64,000 nt of DNA from Siderastrea radians (GCA_964017195.1 OZ024900.1:33434641-33498640), one strand, 5' to 3'. Positions 12,716 to 25,640 are shown, counted from the stretch's first letter. Numbers and translations are program-made. Notes: generated from the sequence alone by a model not told the origin.

Positions 12716-12719
12716 ATTT

Positions 12720-12900
12720 TCATAGAGTAGACCCCCGCTACCCCGACCTTCTCACTATTTTTAGCACAAATCCGTTTTCCTTGGACAGAGTAGTGTCGAA
12801 CGCCTGCCTTCTATAAAACTCTTTTCTGTTCGTAACAATTCTCCCACTCCCTCCCCAGCTCGTAATAATTCCCCCACTCCCTCCCCTTTTAGTACCTGCC
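12720..12900. repeat. GTTCGTAATAATTCC minisatellite, short allele (gene 1 3' flank)
   Basis: The leader 'agtagacccc(c)gctaccccgac' is followed by about two units of a ~28-bp repeat ('cgtaataattcccccactcc' plus 'ctccc'). It lies about 0.75 kb beyond exon 3 of the first collagen copy, in the same place as the longer arrays near 25.8, 36.2, 44.0 and 50.9 kb. Confidence 0.7.
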
Positions 12901-13623
12901 ACGTAAGCTATTCGTAATAACTGAAATATTCGTAATCTGAATAGCGAGGTGTTCAGAAAGCGACAATTGACTGCAGCTTGTACAAAATTAACGGGAGATC
13001 TTTGTTCACATTACGCTCAAATTTTGTAACTAGCTCATGCTCAATGGTCAAAAAAACTCAAACTTGAGTTTTTACTTCTACGGTTTAAAACGTCATTTAA
13101 ATTGCATAAATTGCAAAATAAAGATTTCGTACCCGCAAATCGCAACAACTAACGTAACATGCGCTTCGGGAAACACTGGTGTGGTAAAAAAAAATTAGAA
13201 AAGTAAATTCAAAGGATGGGGGCGTGTAAGAGGACAGTGACGACCCCAGGTTTTTAAAAAGCCGAAAAAGTAATTTGAATTAAAATTGTGGGCCCTAGAG
13301 ATTCTAAGTGTCGATAGGTCTTCGGTGGGTCAAACTATATATGGTAAATAAGGTTGTCTATTAAAACGTTAGAAAACGATCAAATTTCAATGAAATCAGT
13401 TTTAAGTTCATGCGAGAAATGGATGCGTTGTGGCAAGATACTCAACGGAACTAACAGCAAGTTTATTTAATGAAATTTTCTTTCTTCCATGGACGTAAAC
13501 TACTCTTAATCTTTCGCAATGCTTTGAACTGTTACAGCGTTTTGCCTTAAAGCGCTCTATCTAGGCATTTTGCAAAACTATCACTTTCTCTAGTGCAAGT
13601 ATAACAGTTTCCGAAGTCATGTT

Positions 13624-16600
13624 TTAGGACTGAGGCCTAGCTACTTCTTCGATGATAATCCGGGACACTCCAATCCATCCAGTGTTCGCATCACCCAAGG
13701 TATAGCTACCACACTGGCCTACCCATAATTCCACTGTCACCGCGCCCTGTGGGATGTTCTCACAGTAGCCCTCAAATGATCGGTGATGAAGCAGATTGGG
13801 ACTCCCGGATGACCAGCTGTTGTACACAATTAAGCCTCAACTGTCATTGGACCGCTGCATTCGTTACCATTGAACTTGAAAAACCAGCGGTTACACCGTG
13901 TGCCAGAGCCATAGACTCTCATTATTCCTTGGAAAGAGACTTTAAGTGCCGTATCAGACTGCAGCTTGTTAAAAGGGCAGTCCTGTACGAATAAAATAAA
14001 ACAAAACGAAGTCAAGTTGAGATAGCATCAATGGGATTAACCGTCAAATGATCAGTTTAATGTTATTCTTAAAGCAATACATAAGGACATATTTTTCCCG
14101 CCAACTGTCAAAGAAGGGTAAAGCAACAGACCTCAGACCAATAAGGTTAATCTTTAACTGACCAATAAGGTTAATCTTTTCCTGTCAACTGTAATTGGTT
14201 GGTATGAACGAGTTTTACCGTCAAAAGTCTGGATATTGGAAAGTGTCTCCGCCAAAGTGCTTTCTCTTTTATCGCCAAATATCTGACATATCTCATCAAG
14301 AATTTATGTTATCACTCAAGACATAAAGGGTTATACTCAAGTCATAAAGGGTTATACTCAAGTCATAAAGCGTGATGAAAGATCAGCAGATAATCTTGGG
14401 TGAGGATACAGTGGGTCATGTCAACCTAAAGGCTTGCCTCGGCTCTTTAAAGAAACATGCATAAAAACCATATGTTGTACGTTTATGGTATTGAAATACT
14501 GAAACTGTTTCTCTAGGTAATTCTTTCGTCTAAACGGATTCGTTTTCTCTCAGCGCTTTTAGATACGCAAAGGAAACTAGAACTGTATTTCTGTTTATCG
14601 AAATAGGCACTTTTCGCAATCTTAGTATAAACTGTCATTTAGAGTTTGTTTTTCTGTTACCTTAATCCTCCCGCTATTTGTTGTGTAAGAGCTTTTCCAC
14701 ACACATTGTTTCCAATTGGTTTGTGGTACTGCACTAGTCGGACTCGCTTTTACGCTTTCTGCTATCTCTCCCTTGTCTCCTTTCTTTCCTTGAGCTCCCA
14801 CAATTCCCGGTTCTCCTTTTATTCCCATCATTCCTGGTGGCCCGCTCTTCCCACGAGCCCCCTCGGGACCTCGCTCTCCTTTTTTTCCCGGCATTCCTTG
14901 TGCCCCCTTGTCACCAGTTTGTCCTTTAGCTCCATCCCTTCCCTGTGGACCTTGCGAGCCCGGAACACCGGGCATACCCGGCATGCCATTTGATCCTGGA
15001 ATGCCTGGAAAACCATGACCAATTATGGACTTCTAGAAAGGAAATAAGACATTAATAGACATTAATAGACAATGAAATACTTAACCAGTGTCAAGCTGAA
15101 ACGTTGACCAATGAGATGGATTTCTGCGCTTATCTAAGAACTCAGTTATCAAACATCCATTCTTCATGACGAGATGAAACTTAATCTCTTTCTAATTTTA
15201 TAGTGGCTGTCTGTCACGTTTTTGTTTTCTATGTTTGTCAACCAATCATCCTAGTCTTTTGATTTTTATCCCCAATTTTAATCTTGTAACCGTTTGATTT
15301 CATTTTTACTCAGCTTTTTGTAGTCCCTGATCAAGGTGAGTTTTGTCTCACCAAAATATTGGGCAATAAAATCACTCTTTTTAGCTGTCCGATCAGCCTT
15401 GCAACTGGTTTTATGTTTTATTCAATATTGCTGATCCTGATCTACACCAAGATCCTGCTTCACCTCGCTGCTGTTTATCCAAGTGGTCTTTTCATCATTC
15501 AGGTCAAGCTTAAAGATATCCACTTAAATAAAATGGAAAAATATCCCATCTAAAACAACGGGTCGGGCACATAACCTTACGCTCCCCTTGTTAATAGTTT
15601 CACCGGCCGTCCTAAGTGTATTCCACTTCTGCGATAGTTTCAAACACACTGTAACGTAACGTAAAGTAATGTAATGTATTCATGGTAAGCCCCTTTTTCT
15701 ATACACTGATTTTCATTTCCATTAGACTTATGTGCCGTTGGAAAATAAAACCTTTTTTTTTTTTAAGTTTTTTTCATGGTTGCTAATGTCTCAACCATTT
15801 GGGTAAAGCAGGGTTTTTGATGTTGTGGGTAGGGTGGCAATGGGAAAAAAGTTCACAGTTCTACGAAATATTTGTATACAACAGAAACACCTGAAGAAGA
15901 TGTGAAGCACTAGAAAAGGGAGGTGAGCCCGAAATAAAATGTTAAGTAATGGGGGTCTCGGGAAGTTAAGACACCCTGCCCCCCCCTCCCCTCCCCTTTC
16001 GTCAGTTTGAATGAGGTGGCTCAGTCACCGGATATAACTTTCAAGACATTGTTCCTCTGCTTTAATTGGTTTAGAAATGAAAACATGGAAATGACAGTCC
16101 TGGGAAGATATACCCATGATCACTTGAGAGAGTACATTGTGTTAATATATGATGTTTTGAGAATAAATATGCTGACTTTAAGAATTGTTTTCCTTCTCAG
16201 CGCCGCCAGACGTTTGTTTAGCGCCCCTCCCACCTCCCATGAGAGTTGTCTACCCTGTGTTTTTAGCTCCTCTCCTTTTTCGTCTCCGGGATCGTTTCAT
16301 ATCATAACTTGTAGACTACGAGCAGTCTCTCTTTCCGTTCGGGGATAGTCGAGCGAAACGAACATGCGAGCGAGCGCGAATTGTCATGTGACGCGCGCGA
16401 AAATCGTCTGATCGACGCGGTAGGTGATTTGCAGCTCGCTACACTCGGCTTGACACGCGCACACGTAACAATGCGGCAGGCTATTTTCGCGCGCGCTCGC
16501 TCGCTTGTTCGTTTCGCTCGACTATCCCTGAGCGAAAAGAGAGTGCTTGTAGTTTACATAACTTGTTAAAATAAACAGTTCAGAGAGATTAAGTAGTAAT

Positions 16601-17528
16601 ACCAAGCATTCCAAGAAAGTTCGAGTAGCAGCCACATATAATTTATAATCAATAACCGTTCTTAAGAAACAAAATACGCAGTAATTATAAGTTGTTTTTG
16701 TGGCTTCCATTTCGTCTAGAAATTTTTCCAGAAAAAAAAAAACTTTGTGTAAACTAACACCGTCTGATCTGTCCGGAATCGTAAGCTGAATTAAGCGACA
16801 CAACGTTTTAGTGGACGGAATCTATTTCTAGATCTCTGATTTGTCGAGTTTACTAAAAATTTTGCTTGCCTTTAATTTTCTTTTTCGTGTCTCAACCCAT
16901 TTTTAACATTCAAAAATTGAAGAAATCCATTTAGTTTACCCCATTTATTCAGCTGAATTTCTGGTAAAAATCGGCCTCGGTATTGGGAATTGTGGTACAT
17001 GTATCTCAGAAAAGATGGTTTCTTAAGCTTGCAGGAAGCTCGAGATACAGTAACTGACTGAGAACTAACATAAAACAGGACGATATGACAGTATGGCTCC
17101 TTAGGTGTGTGGCTCGTACAGAACGACGGTCAGTCCGGTGCAGAGATTCCGAGATTCAAGAGAAATATTTCTAACTAGAGAAACTCTAGCTTTTATCACA
17201 GATATCGAACGACTCGGCCGCCCTCTTCAGATGATAAATATGTCCGCTGACTATACAGGAATACCAACCTACACATTTTGCATCAGTTAATGATTGCGAC
17301 ACACATCAATTCATCACCAGCCCTTATATGCAAATTCAATTGCTCTTCGATGGGTAACCAACAAAAAATGTTTTCAGCTGTGTTTATACAAAACTCACAT
17401 AGTACCGTACTGACCTCACACAAGTCTTTTGAAGCTTCCGTTTTCTTTTGTACTTGTGGTTTTGTTGTAGTAGCCAAGGAACCCGCTGTCAAACAGAGAA
17501 CTAACAAGACAGCGGAATACTGCGCCAT
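13624..17528 (-). pseudogene. CTHRC1-like secreted collagen gene, copy 1 (frameshifted exon 3)
   Basis: Three exons: exon 1 17415-17528 (start ATG at 17528, M-A-Q-Y-S-A-V signal peptide, ends D-L-C-E at a GTCAGT donor); exon 2 14661-15032 (372 bp, K-S-I-I-G-H then Gly-X-Y triplets; acceptor TTTCTAG, donor GTAACA); exon 3 13624-13982. Intact family exon 3 is 357 bp; this one is 359 bp. Two extra bases after the codons for T-V-E-A create TAA at 13830-13832, and the rest (Y-N-S-W to P-Q-S) continues in another frame. The product would lose about half the C-terminal globular domain that CTHRC1 proteins use for receptor or matrix binding. In exon 2 the last triplet has Ala for Gly (G-E-I-A-E-S). 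Either a young pseudogene or a sequence error: only one lesion is seen. Confidence 0.75.
16313..16556. mobile_element. 244-bp MITE with ~60-bp TIRs and 10-bp target duplication
   Basis: The ends form a long inverted repeat: left 'actacgagcagtctctcttt' to 'agcgagcgcg', right the reverse complement ending 'gagtgcttgtagt'. CATAACTTGT flanks both sides (16303-16312 and 16557-16566), as expected for a 9-10-bp target-site duplication of a Mutator-like element. The paralogous site near 61790 in copy 6 lacks the insert. It lies in intron 1 of copy 1. The superfamily is inferred from duplication length only. Confidence 0.8.
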
Positions 17529-17599
17529 GGTAAAGAACGCGCCACAATGTGCGTCTACTGCGTCTATGTGTTGTTTTTCAACAGTGAATCTTTTTATGA

Positions 17600-18590
17600 T
17601 CGCAATTTGATTGACGTACTGTCAGTCTAAAAATTGATCGATTTCCCATTTTCACGTTTAGGGAGGAGACGTTTTCTTAATGGAGGGGGGGGGGAGGGAG
17701 AGGTGGTCATCCTTTTTGCACGTATTAAAGGCAGTAAATGTCATGCTGCCTGAATGAACGCTATTGATTGGTGTTGCACTGGTACAACAAACTCCAGCGA
17801 TACAGTCGCTATGCTGGTAAAATTCTAGAAATGTGAAATGTCATCGGGAAATAGAGAGGCTTTTAAGTGATCGTTTCAATTGCTTACGAGCAGGCGTCTC
17901 CCATGCCTCCCTACAGACTTGCGCTAAAGGACTTTGTACGCTCCCTTCCGCACCAAATGCTAATATTGGCCTAACCGATCATCGATTTCCATCGAATAGA
18001 AACCCCGGGTAATTACCACTACCATCAATCTCATCATCATCATTATCATTATCATTATCACTATCACCATCATCAACATCGTCGTCGTCGTCGTCTTTAT
18101 CGTCATCATTATCGTCATCATATTACGATCACCATAGAAGATCGTCATTACAATCGGAACTAATATAATTTCTAGCAATATTGTTTCCACCATTCACCTT
18201 CTTCTATAGTGTAGTGCCCTAGCATTTTTACAACCCTTGATTACGAGTTAAGACAAACTACATTAGGGGAGGGAGACAAGAATCTTAACTCAACGTTGTC
18301 TCTCTCCACCCTGGGAATCCTAACATCAAGGAGGGGAGGAGTAGCGATGCTCCTAGTCGCTTCATGCTACGGTAACGAGAGTGAAACATCGGCTTGTTGT
18401 GCCTTATGGCTGATGGTGTGAAGGAAAATGATTGAGAAACCCGTAATGCCGAAAAGTAGACGATTAATTCCGATTACAAGTAGCATTGAACCCGACTTAC
18501 CAAGGTGAAATTGGGCTCATCTCGGATACGAAACAGATTTAAGGCACCCAAGAAGTACTAACCTGAAAAGAGGATTTATTAAAGATTGAG
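17600..18590. repeat. Upstream flank of copy 1, with compound microsatellite
   Basis: Paralogous to 62100-62770 (upstream of copy 6) and 11400-12350. It holds a poly-G run near 17685 and (ATC)n/(GTC)n at 18020-18125. No gene is seen; the M-rich 77-codon minus-strand ORF is the microsatellite. Confidence 0.6.
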
Positions 18591-18650
18591 CTAATAATAA
18601 TAATAATAGTAATAATAATAATAATAAATAATAATTTAGAACTTATACCT
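18590..18650 (-). repeat. (AAT)n tract with SINE 3'-tail fragment
   Basis: An (AAT)n run followed by 'aataatttagaacttata', the same tail sequence that ends the SINE at 49153. Only the tail is present; the tRNA-like head is missing, so this looks like a 5'-truncated SINE insertion. Confidence 0.55.
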
Positions 18651-19624
18651 ACAGCTCAAAGCAACAAAAACCGGAGCCAGGATGCTCTAAAAGGAGCGGT
18701 TTTCATTTCAAACGATGGAGGGCGCAGCTGGTATCAACGTCTTGTCAGAAGCGACTTCAAATACCTTGGTTCTCGGAGCGCTTCCTCCAACAAAGATGTC
18801 AAAGCCAGGGAAACATTAGCTTGTCGCACATGAGTACATAGTTAATTCACTGGACAGAGCCTCGTTAGCTAAGAATTTTAATACACCTCGATTTTTGCAA
18901 TAGTTAACACAACTCACGATACGAGTTTGCGTTAAAGAATACAGGATAATCCAAGTAATTGCATCATGTCAAGAATACAAACAAAGGATACAAATTAATA
19001 AAACGAAGCTGTATTTTAATACAAGCTTCACCATCATCAGACTAGAGGTTATTCTTCTTTTTTTTGTTGTACTCAAACTGTCAGCGGGTACTGGGTTTTG
19101 GAGCTTGCGTTACTTGGGCCCCTTTTCTAACTATTAATTAAATTCCAATTCACATTACTTTTTTATTAAAACGAAAGAAAGGAACCGAAAGAAACCTAGC
19201 TTTTTTGCCAAATACACACCGACAATGACTTGACGTACGTATTTACACAAGTTTCGTCAGAATCAAAGGATCAAAGGAGATGTAAGGAGAACTAATGTGA
19301 GGAGAAAGAAATGTTTCAATTTGACACCAGTGAAAGCAGACTACCTGCCAACTCTTTTTTCATCTCCGGATATGCACGTGTTTAAAGAAACGTTTTCGTG
19401 GCTCACGATTTACTGCTCAGATACCACGCAGCTCTTAACAACCTCTAATTTCATTGGACCTATTTCTTGGATACACGGTGTATTCTTCAATCTCCTTGTG
19501 ATCTAGTACGTTATCCTTCGAAGCTGCAAGAGACGGACAAGTATTTCAAGTTTTCTGATCTTCTACTAATCTTTGACTCATGTATACTCCATGTAGCCCT
19601 AACGGCTTTCATGAGAGTCACGAT

Positions 19625-22365
19625 TTAGGACTGAGGCCTAAATACTTCCTCGATGATTATCCGGGACACTGACTCCCATCCAGTGTAGGCATCACCCAAG
19701 GTAACGCCACTACACTGGCCTACCCATAATTCCTCCATATCCGCGCCCTGTGGCATGTTCTCACAGTAGTCCTCAAATCATCGGTGAAAGTGTAGATTGG
19801 GATTCCCAGATGACCAGTCGTTGTACACAACAGCGTCAATTGTCATTGGTCCACTGCATTCGTTACCACTTGAAGTACCAGCGGTTACACTTTACGTCGC
19901 CAATGATCATGACTCTCATATTTCCCTGGAAAGAGACTTTGAGTGCTGTATCGGACTGCAGCTTGTTTAAAGAACAATCCTGCAAGAATGAAATCAAAGG
20001 AAAACAGAGTCAGATTGTGAGTCTTAATAGTGTTAACCGTCAGCTGGCTTTAATTTTAGTCGTGAAGCAAATTATATGGAGAAAGTTTTGTTACCGACAA
20101 CCGTTAACGAAGGCTTTGTGAAGCAACAAAAGTCAATTTTTTTAAAAGTTTATTAGTTAACTGACCAATAAGGACAACCGAAAAAAAGTTAGTTAATACT
20201 GTCAACTTAAATTAGATACGATGTACGTTTTCAGTATTGAAATGCCAACACTATTTCCTTGAATAATTCTCTCTTTTATAAAGTGTTGTCTTTTTCTCAG
20301 CGTATTTAGATGCACAAAGGAAGCTCGAACTTTCTTTTCGCAATTTTAGAATAAAGCTGTCATTCAAACCTTGTTTTCCTATTACTTTTATCTTCCCGTT
20401 GTTAGTTCCGTCTCCTTTTTTCCACACACATTGTTCCAGTTGGTTTGTAGCACTGCACTTGCCGGACTTGCTTTTACGCTTTCTCCTTTCTTTCCTTGAG
20501 CTCCCACAATTCCCGACTCTCCTTTAATTCCCATCATTCCTGGTGGCCCGCTCTTCCCACGAGGCCCTTCAGGACCTCTCTCCCCTTTTGTACCCGGCAT
20601 TCCTTGTGCTTGTGCTCCCTTTTCACCAGTCTACCCTTTAGCTCCATCCCTTCCCTGCGGACCTTGCGACCCCGGAACGCCAGGCATTCCCGGCATTCCA
20701 TTTGATCCTGGAATGCCTGGAAAACCATGACCGATGATGGATTTCTAGAAAACACGTAGGATTTGTTTAGACAACAAAATACAGGACCTAAAGCAAAACA
20801 AATAACAGGTAATTTACTCACATTTACATGTATACCAGCAATCTGTCAAACATCCATGCGTGGGACTGGTTAAATATTTAGAGAATTGTTTTTGCACATA
20901 AGGGGGGTAAATCAAGCATACTGAGTGAATAAAGGATGATAATCAGAAAGAAGATAGCGTAGAGAGGTTTTGAATATTTGTGCAGGGTTATGATGACTAT
21001 TAATAAAGTAATTTTGACTCGGTCAGCCGAGCAATTTCTCTCATATAAACGATCGGTTAAAGTTGTCTTGCTGGGGAGGGTGACCCCTCCCCCTGGAGAA
21101 ACTTTTATCCTGGCACATAAACAGGCCATGATGTTACAAAACTAACGAGTACGTCTTTTAATGACCTCCCTTTTCTGTATGAAAGTAGGGGAGGGTCTTT
21201 AAAGATATTTCTTAGCAATGGCTGATTTTCTATTAAGTGCCATTTGCGCATAAGAATGTTTTTAAGATTAGGCACAGAAGGGCAGTACTCTGTTACAAAC
21301 GGTAAAACTCTTTTGCCCGCTTTTGTTTATTCTGTAGCTTGAAAGCTTCTTTAAATATTGATACTTCAGTTCAAAAGTTAGTTCTTTTGCTATACCTATC
21401 TCCTAAAAGCAAAGGACAAGAAATTAATTGAGAAGGCTTTTCGGTTTGCGTGTTCAGAAGACTGATTTTAGGTTTTAAATACATGTTTACACGAAGGCGA
21501 CCTCGGGTGGCTTCGGATTTCATAATCGGAAAATTTTCCGAGATGACCTCCTTCTGACGGATTGCGAAGCGTGCGCTCCCTGTCAGTAAGCTCTTTACAG
21601 CCGAATGGCTTAAGAACATTATAGCTCCAAAAGATAAAGCTTCGTTGAGCCTAAACTAAACAACGCAGCTGCTGCATCTGAAAAACAGTGAAGTTAAAAG
21701 AACCTTATGAGCTTAATTTTAATTAATCCTTCTGATAATCTTAAAAGAAGCTTATGAGTATATATATAAGCTTCGTATAAAGCTTATGAGAGCTGCTATA
21801 CATTCCTGAAGACGAAACAGGGGCTATTTTTAAGCTGCTTGGCTCAACTATGTAACACTCCTTAGGGAATACTCCGTGTAAAATTAATCCCGAAAATCTG
21901 GAATGTTCTTGCTGTCTTTTTGATAACTGGGGTCGCGGTAGTTTCAGTCGAAACGTGGTGTTATGTACACACTGCTCTTAAGTTAGAAAATATTCAAAAT
22001 ATTTAAGGATAGCGAATAATAGAGTTAACTTCTAGCTGGGGTTACCATCCTAATACAAACTACGAAAGAAAAAATTCCCTAAAATCAAACTTGTGCTAGT
22101 TAAAGTAAATTTCTCGAATCTTCTGGTTCGAATTTTTGTCAATGTCTTCATACTCCCGGAAAAATTTGCCCGCTATCCGAAAACAGTTCTTCTTCAAGGT
22201 TGTCACCCATGTTACGATCAGTTGAGTAAAATGTTGTGCAATTGTACTGACCTCGCATAAATCTTTAGAAGCGTCCGTTTTCTGTTGAACTTGTGGTTTC
22301 GTTGTTTTTGCTCCCGAACTCACTGCCAAACAAATAACTAACAAGACAGCAAAGTACCGTGCCAT
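19625..22365 (-). pseudogene. CTHRC1-like secreted collagen gene, copy 2 (multiply broken)
   Basis: Exon 1 (22252-22365) is open: M-A-R-Y signal peptide, then K-P-Q-V-Q-Q-K-T-D, ending D-L-C-E. Exon 2 (20386-20744) is 359 bp instead of 372: the Gln codon in G-Q-T-G is TAG, an extra Q-A (6 bp) is inserted, six codons (G-D-K-G-E-K) are missing and one A is lost before Q-C-V-W, shifting frame. Exon 3 (19625-19979) has a 5-bp deletion after W-Y-F-K, giving an immediate TAA, a 6-bp insertion near M-R-V, and TCA-to-TGA in the H-H-R-S-F motif. These independent lesions mark a true pseudogene rather than assembly error. Splice acceptors remain recognisable. Confidence 0.88.
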
Positions 22366-22439
22366 GGTAAAGAATACGCCAATACAACACTCTACTTCTG
22401 CAGTGATGATGTCAAATACGTGCTTGTTTTTCAAGAGCG

Positions 22440-22694
22440 AGTCTTTATTTCCGCATGGAACTTGATTGATGTGTCACTCAGAAACTGAAGGTGATTTGCC
22501 ATCATGGTTGGCACTTAGCACATTAGAGTCCCCCGCAAAGGATTAAAAAGCCCTCAGGGCTCCGTGCCAAGTAAAGTGGGGCATCAAGGTTCCAAAATAC
22601 ACAGGCATGGTAAAGAATACGCCGGCACTCTGCCCTCTACTATAATTACATTTCCCGATTTTTTAAGGGTAAGTCTTAATCTTAAGACTAAATT
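22440..22694. repeat. Upstream array flank of copy 2, left part
   Basis: Paralogous to 47590-47780 and 30150-30330; contains 'ccatcatggttggcacttag' and 'ggcatggtaaagaat'. It is interrupted at 22695 by an inserted element and resumes at 24074. No gene. Confidence 0.55.
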
Positions 22695-24073
22695 GAGGGT
22701 CTGCATGGGGATGTTGGATTCTCAGTTATCAGTTAGAATTTAGGCCATAAAATTTGAGTCATTTCTCAGCTATCAGTTAATTTTGACAGTTCTCAGTTAA
22801 CTTCCCTTCTCATTTGCTTTTGCTGTATTGTATCTTAGCAACGTTGTCCATCTTATTAGCCGAACAGTGTCGAGTAGCATTCGATGATTTCCGTTCACTT
22901 TCCAGTGACTCCGACCTGTTTTAGAGATTTAACGCATACTGTTTATCACCGATGAAGAGCTCTGAGCCATCTTCCTTAGAACCCTTTCTTCTAGGAATTA
23001 GCTTCACACTAACTGGCTACTTCGAGGTATCTCAAACTTTTCCTCGTGAAAGGTGGCAGCTCTCCTGATATTTAAATATTTAGTCTTCAACTTCAACGAT
23101 TTCCTACCTCGAGTCTTCGTTCCTGACTACGCAAGCTTGACGAAACGAGCGACCCTCGAAAGTTCCCTTGTAGGATCGATTTTGATTGGTTTTGAAAACG
23201 GTAAAAACGGCCGAACGTAAAACACCAAGAAGCCTGCGCAATTCAACCGGAAGTCCGATATTTTTGGACTTCCAGTCAGAACTTTCCAGGGTCGCTCGTT
23301 TCCCGACCGCTGGTCAAGGGGAACAAAGACCCATGGTTCGTGGTTGTAAACTTCAGAAACTAAAAGAAGTTGCTCACGACCACAAGATGCCTCGTCACGT
23401 TGAAAAGGCAAACGGCAAACTTGAAAAAGGCGAGAAAATACTGATTAAGTGATTACTTCTGTCAGTTTCTGTCAGTTTCGCTTTTGTCGGTTTGGATAAT
23501 TTGAATAGTTTCATCTACCGTACGAATAGCCACTGCGATTTTTTATAGAACATGGAAAAAGTAATATAAAAGATCGTACCGTTCAGTTCGCTGTTTCCTT
23601 CTTCGGCAATAAGGTTCGGAAACTCCATTTCCCATTGACCTTGTGTAATGCAACGTCCCAAAGCCGTGCTTGGCTGCCTGCTCCTTTATACCAAGAAAAT
23701 TGCACAGGTGTTTTTTTTTTTTTAATGGAAATATTTCGTTGTTCATCGAAGGTTACTGATAAACGACTTCTTAGTTCTATGTCTTTCACCTGCACCCTCT
23801 TCACCATGGCGAGAGAAACTTAAAATTACTTTGACAACACCACACAAAGCAGCCATATTGTTAAGTCCAGACAAGGGTAAAGGTGGCTTAAATTATTTTT
23901 TTTAAGTAAACGTTACGCTGTATCCACCTCTATCCAAGCCAAAAAGGTCAACCCTCTCAGCTGACAGTTGTCTGAACGTTTCTCAGCTATTAGTTAAAAA
24001 ACTGCCATTTCTCAGCTGACAAATTAACATTTTGGCCAATTCTCAGCTATCAGTTAACCCCATGCAGACCCTC
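22695..24073. mobile_element. 1.38-kb DNA transposon with TIR GAGGGTCTGCATGGGG and TAAATT duplication
   Basis: The left end GAGGGTCTGCATGGGG (22695) is mirrored by CCCCATGCAGACCCTC ending at 24073. TAAATT flanks both sides (22689-22694 and 24074-24079), while paralogous spacers read through uninterrupted ('agactaaatttgattgatgt'). Subterminal copies of TCTCAGCTATCAGTTAA sit at both ends (22725-22800 and 23955-24055), which could be transposase-binding sites. The interior has only short ORFs; the best is 75 codons, minus strand, at 23583-23807, of unknown family. Probably non-autonomous. Confidence 0.82.
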
Positions 24074-25640
24074 TAAATTTGATTGATGTGTCAGTCGGAC
24101 ACTGTATATTGTTGAACTCTCATCCATTGTCACACATCAAATGAGAATCCCCTGCAAAGGGGTTGAGCACCCCATATTTCGAGGATTAAGGACTCCATAA
24201 TGAAATATGATTGATGTGTCAGTCGGACACTGCATATTGTTGATTTCAGTGCCGTCCATTCTGACATATCACGTTAGAGTCTCCAGCCAAGTCAATAGCT
24301 TGGTCTAAGTGTCAGAGCGGTTACCTACCACAGAAAAGGCTAAGATTGGTAAAAGAGAAATGAGAAAATAAAAGGAATCCATTTAAAGAATAAGAATTGA
24401 GAGAAGTAAATGATGTTACGGAAGTTGAAGCCCAGGGCTTCTCATTTATTCTGTTGTTTTCACCAGAATGAAATATATATATCAACCAGTGATTCTTATC
24501 TCAGTCTCACATACAAGCAAAATCATAATTCAGTCGCCAAAACTTGTTCACGAAAAAAAAATAGAGAAAGCAAACTTGAAAATATTAGCATGGAGAGAGC
24601 TCTGGAGAGTGGGGGTGGTGGTGGGGAAATTTCTGTTCTTGACAACTCTCTCTGACCCAGACAGTTAACCAGTCAGGGTTTAATTTTGTCCCTTTGATTC
24701 TCGACGGGTGTACTCCTTACGGTGGGTTACACGGGGTGGTCTCTCCAAAAAGGGTGCCACTGTTTTATGCTGGCTGTATAAAAAAGAATTGGAAAATTGT
24801 AAGATATGTACCTGCTTAATTTCCAAGAAACTTTCTTTTTCTTCTACGCCGTTTATTTAGAGCGTTAGAACAAAATATCAAGAAATCTGCTGGAAAGAGG
24901 AAAATGGAACTGAAAAGTGTAGGAAATGCACCTTGTGTCACTCACCTGTAGACTGGAAAACACAGCTATCAAAAGCACTGTTTTTTCATTATGGCCTTCA
25001 TCGTTCCCTTCATGTACATGTTAGTGACTACACAATGATCGCTGTTAGTTTATGGAAAAACCCGAAACTGAAAATGCACGGTGCAGTAGCTAAGTGTAAA
25101 GCAAAACAACTCGCTTGGTGGTAAGTGGTTTTGTAATCTTCGCTGTATGCTGGGGTTCCAATTTTATCGTGGATTCGGCTCAGAGTGTCGAGAGTTCTCC
25201 AAAAGAATTTGTCGCTTGAAGGCGGTGGTGCATTACAAATCTTGTGCCTGACTGCGCAGGCCTCGAATGTCGTGTCTAAATCCTGCCGTTTATCCTTTTT
25301 TGGAACTGAGTTTCAGAAAAAAATGCTTCACATTTTGCTGTTGCTGTTTTTCATGTTACGTGTTATTTCGTCGTCGTTCCCATTATGGAAAAATCGAATG
25401 CAAGAGGTCTTTTAAACGGAAATTCTGTTCACACGAACAAACGTGATAAGCCACACCAGCTGGTAAGACAGCTAAACGAGCTACATCCGCTTAACTTAAC
25501 TTAAGTGACAAACTGAGATATAAAAGTATACATTTTAGATGAGTTTCAAAACATTTTCCACTTATGGTTTCATATAGAGAATGTTCAAGTCATCACACAT
25601 CAATAAGCAACCTCATTACAGAAAACAAAGTCATTTTTAT
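24074..25640. repeat. Array spacer block without genes
   Basis: Paralogous to 31330-31820 plus 35210-35960, 42120-43760 and 49090-50700. Marks include 'cagttaaccagtcagggttt', 'tacggtgggttacacggggt' and 'caggcctcgaatgtcgtgtc'. Short ORFs here are not conserved in frame between copies. Confidence 0.6.

Noticed and set aside
14646..14993. Plus-strand ORFs opposite the collagen exons (also 20496, 28338, 38239, 45814, 51610, 63017)
   Set aside because: They are antisense shadows of the Gly-X-Y exons: the repetitive minus-strand sequence lacks stops on the other strand, giving S/F/L-rich frames that recur in every copy.
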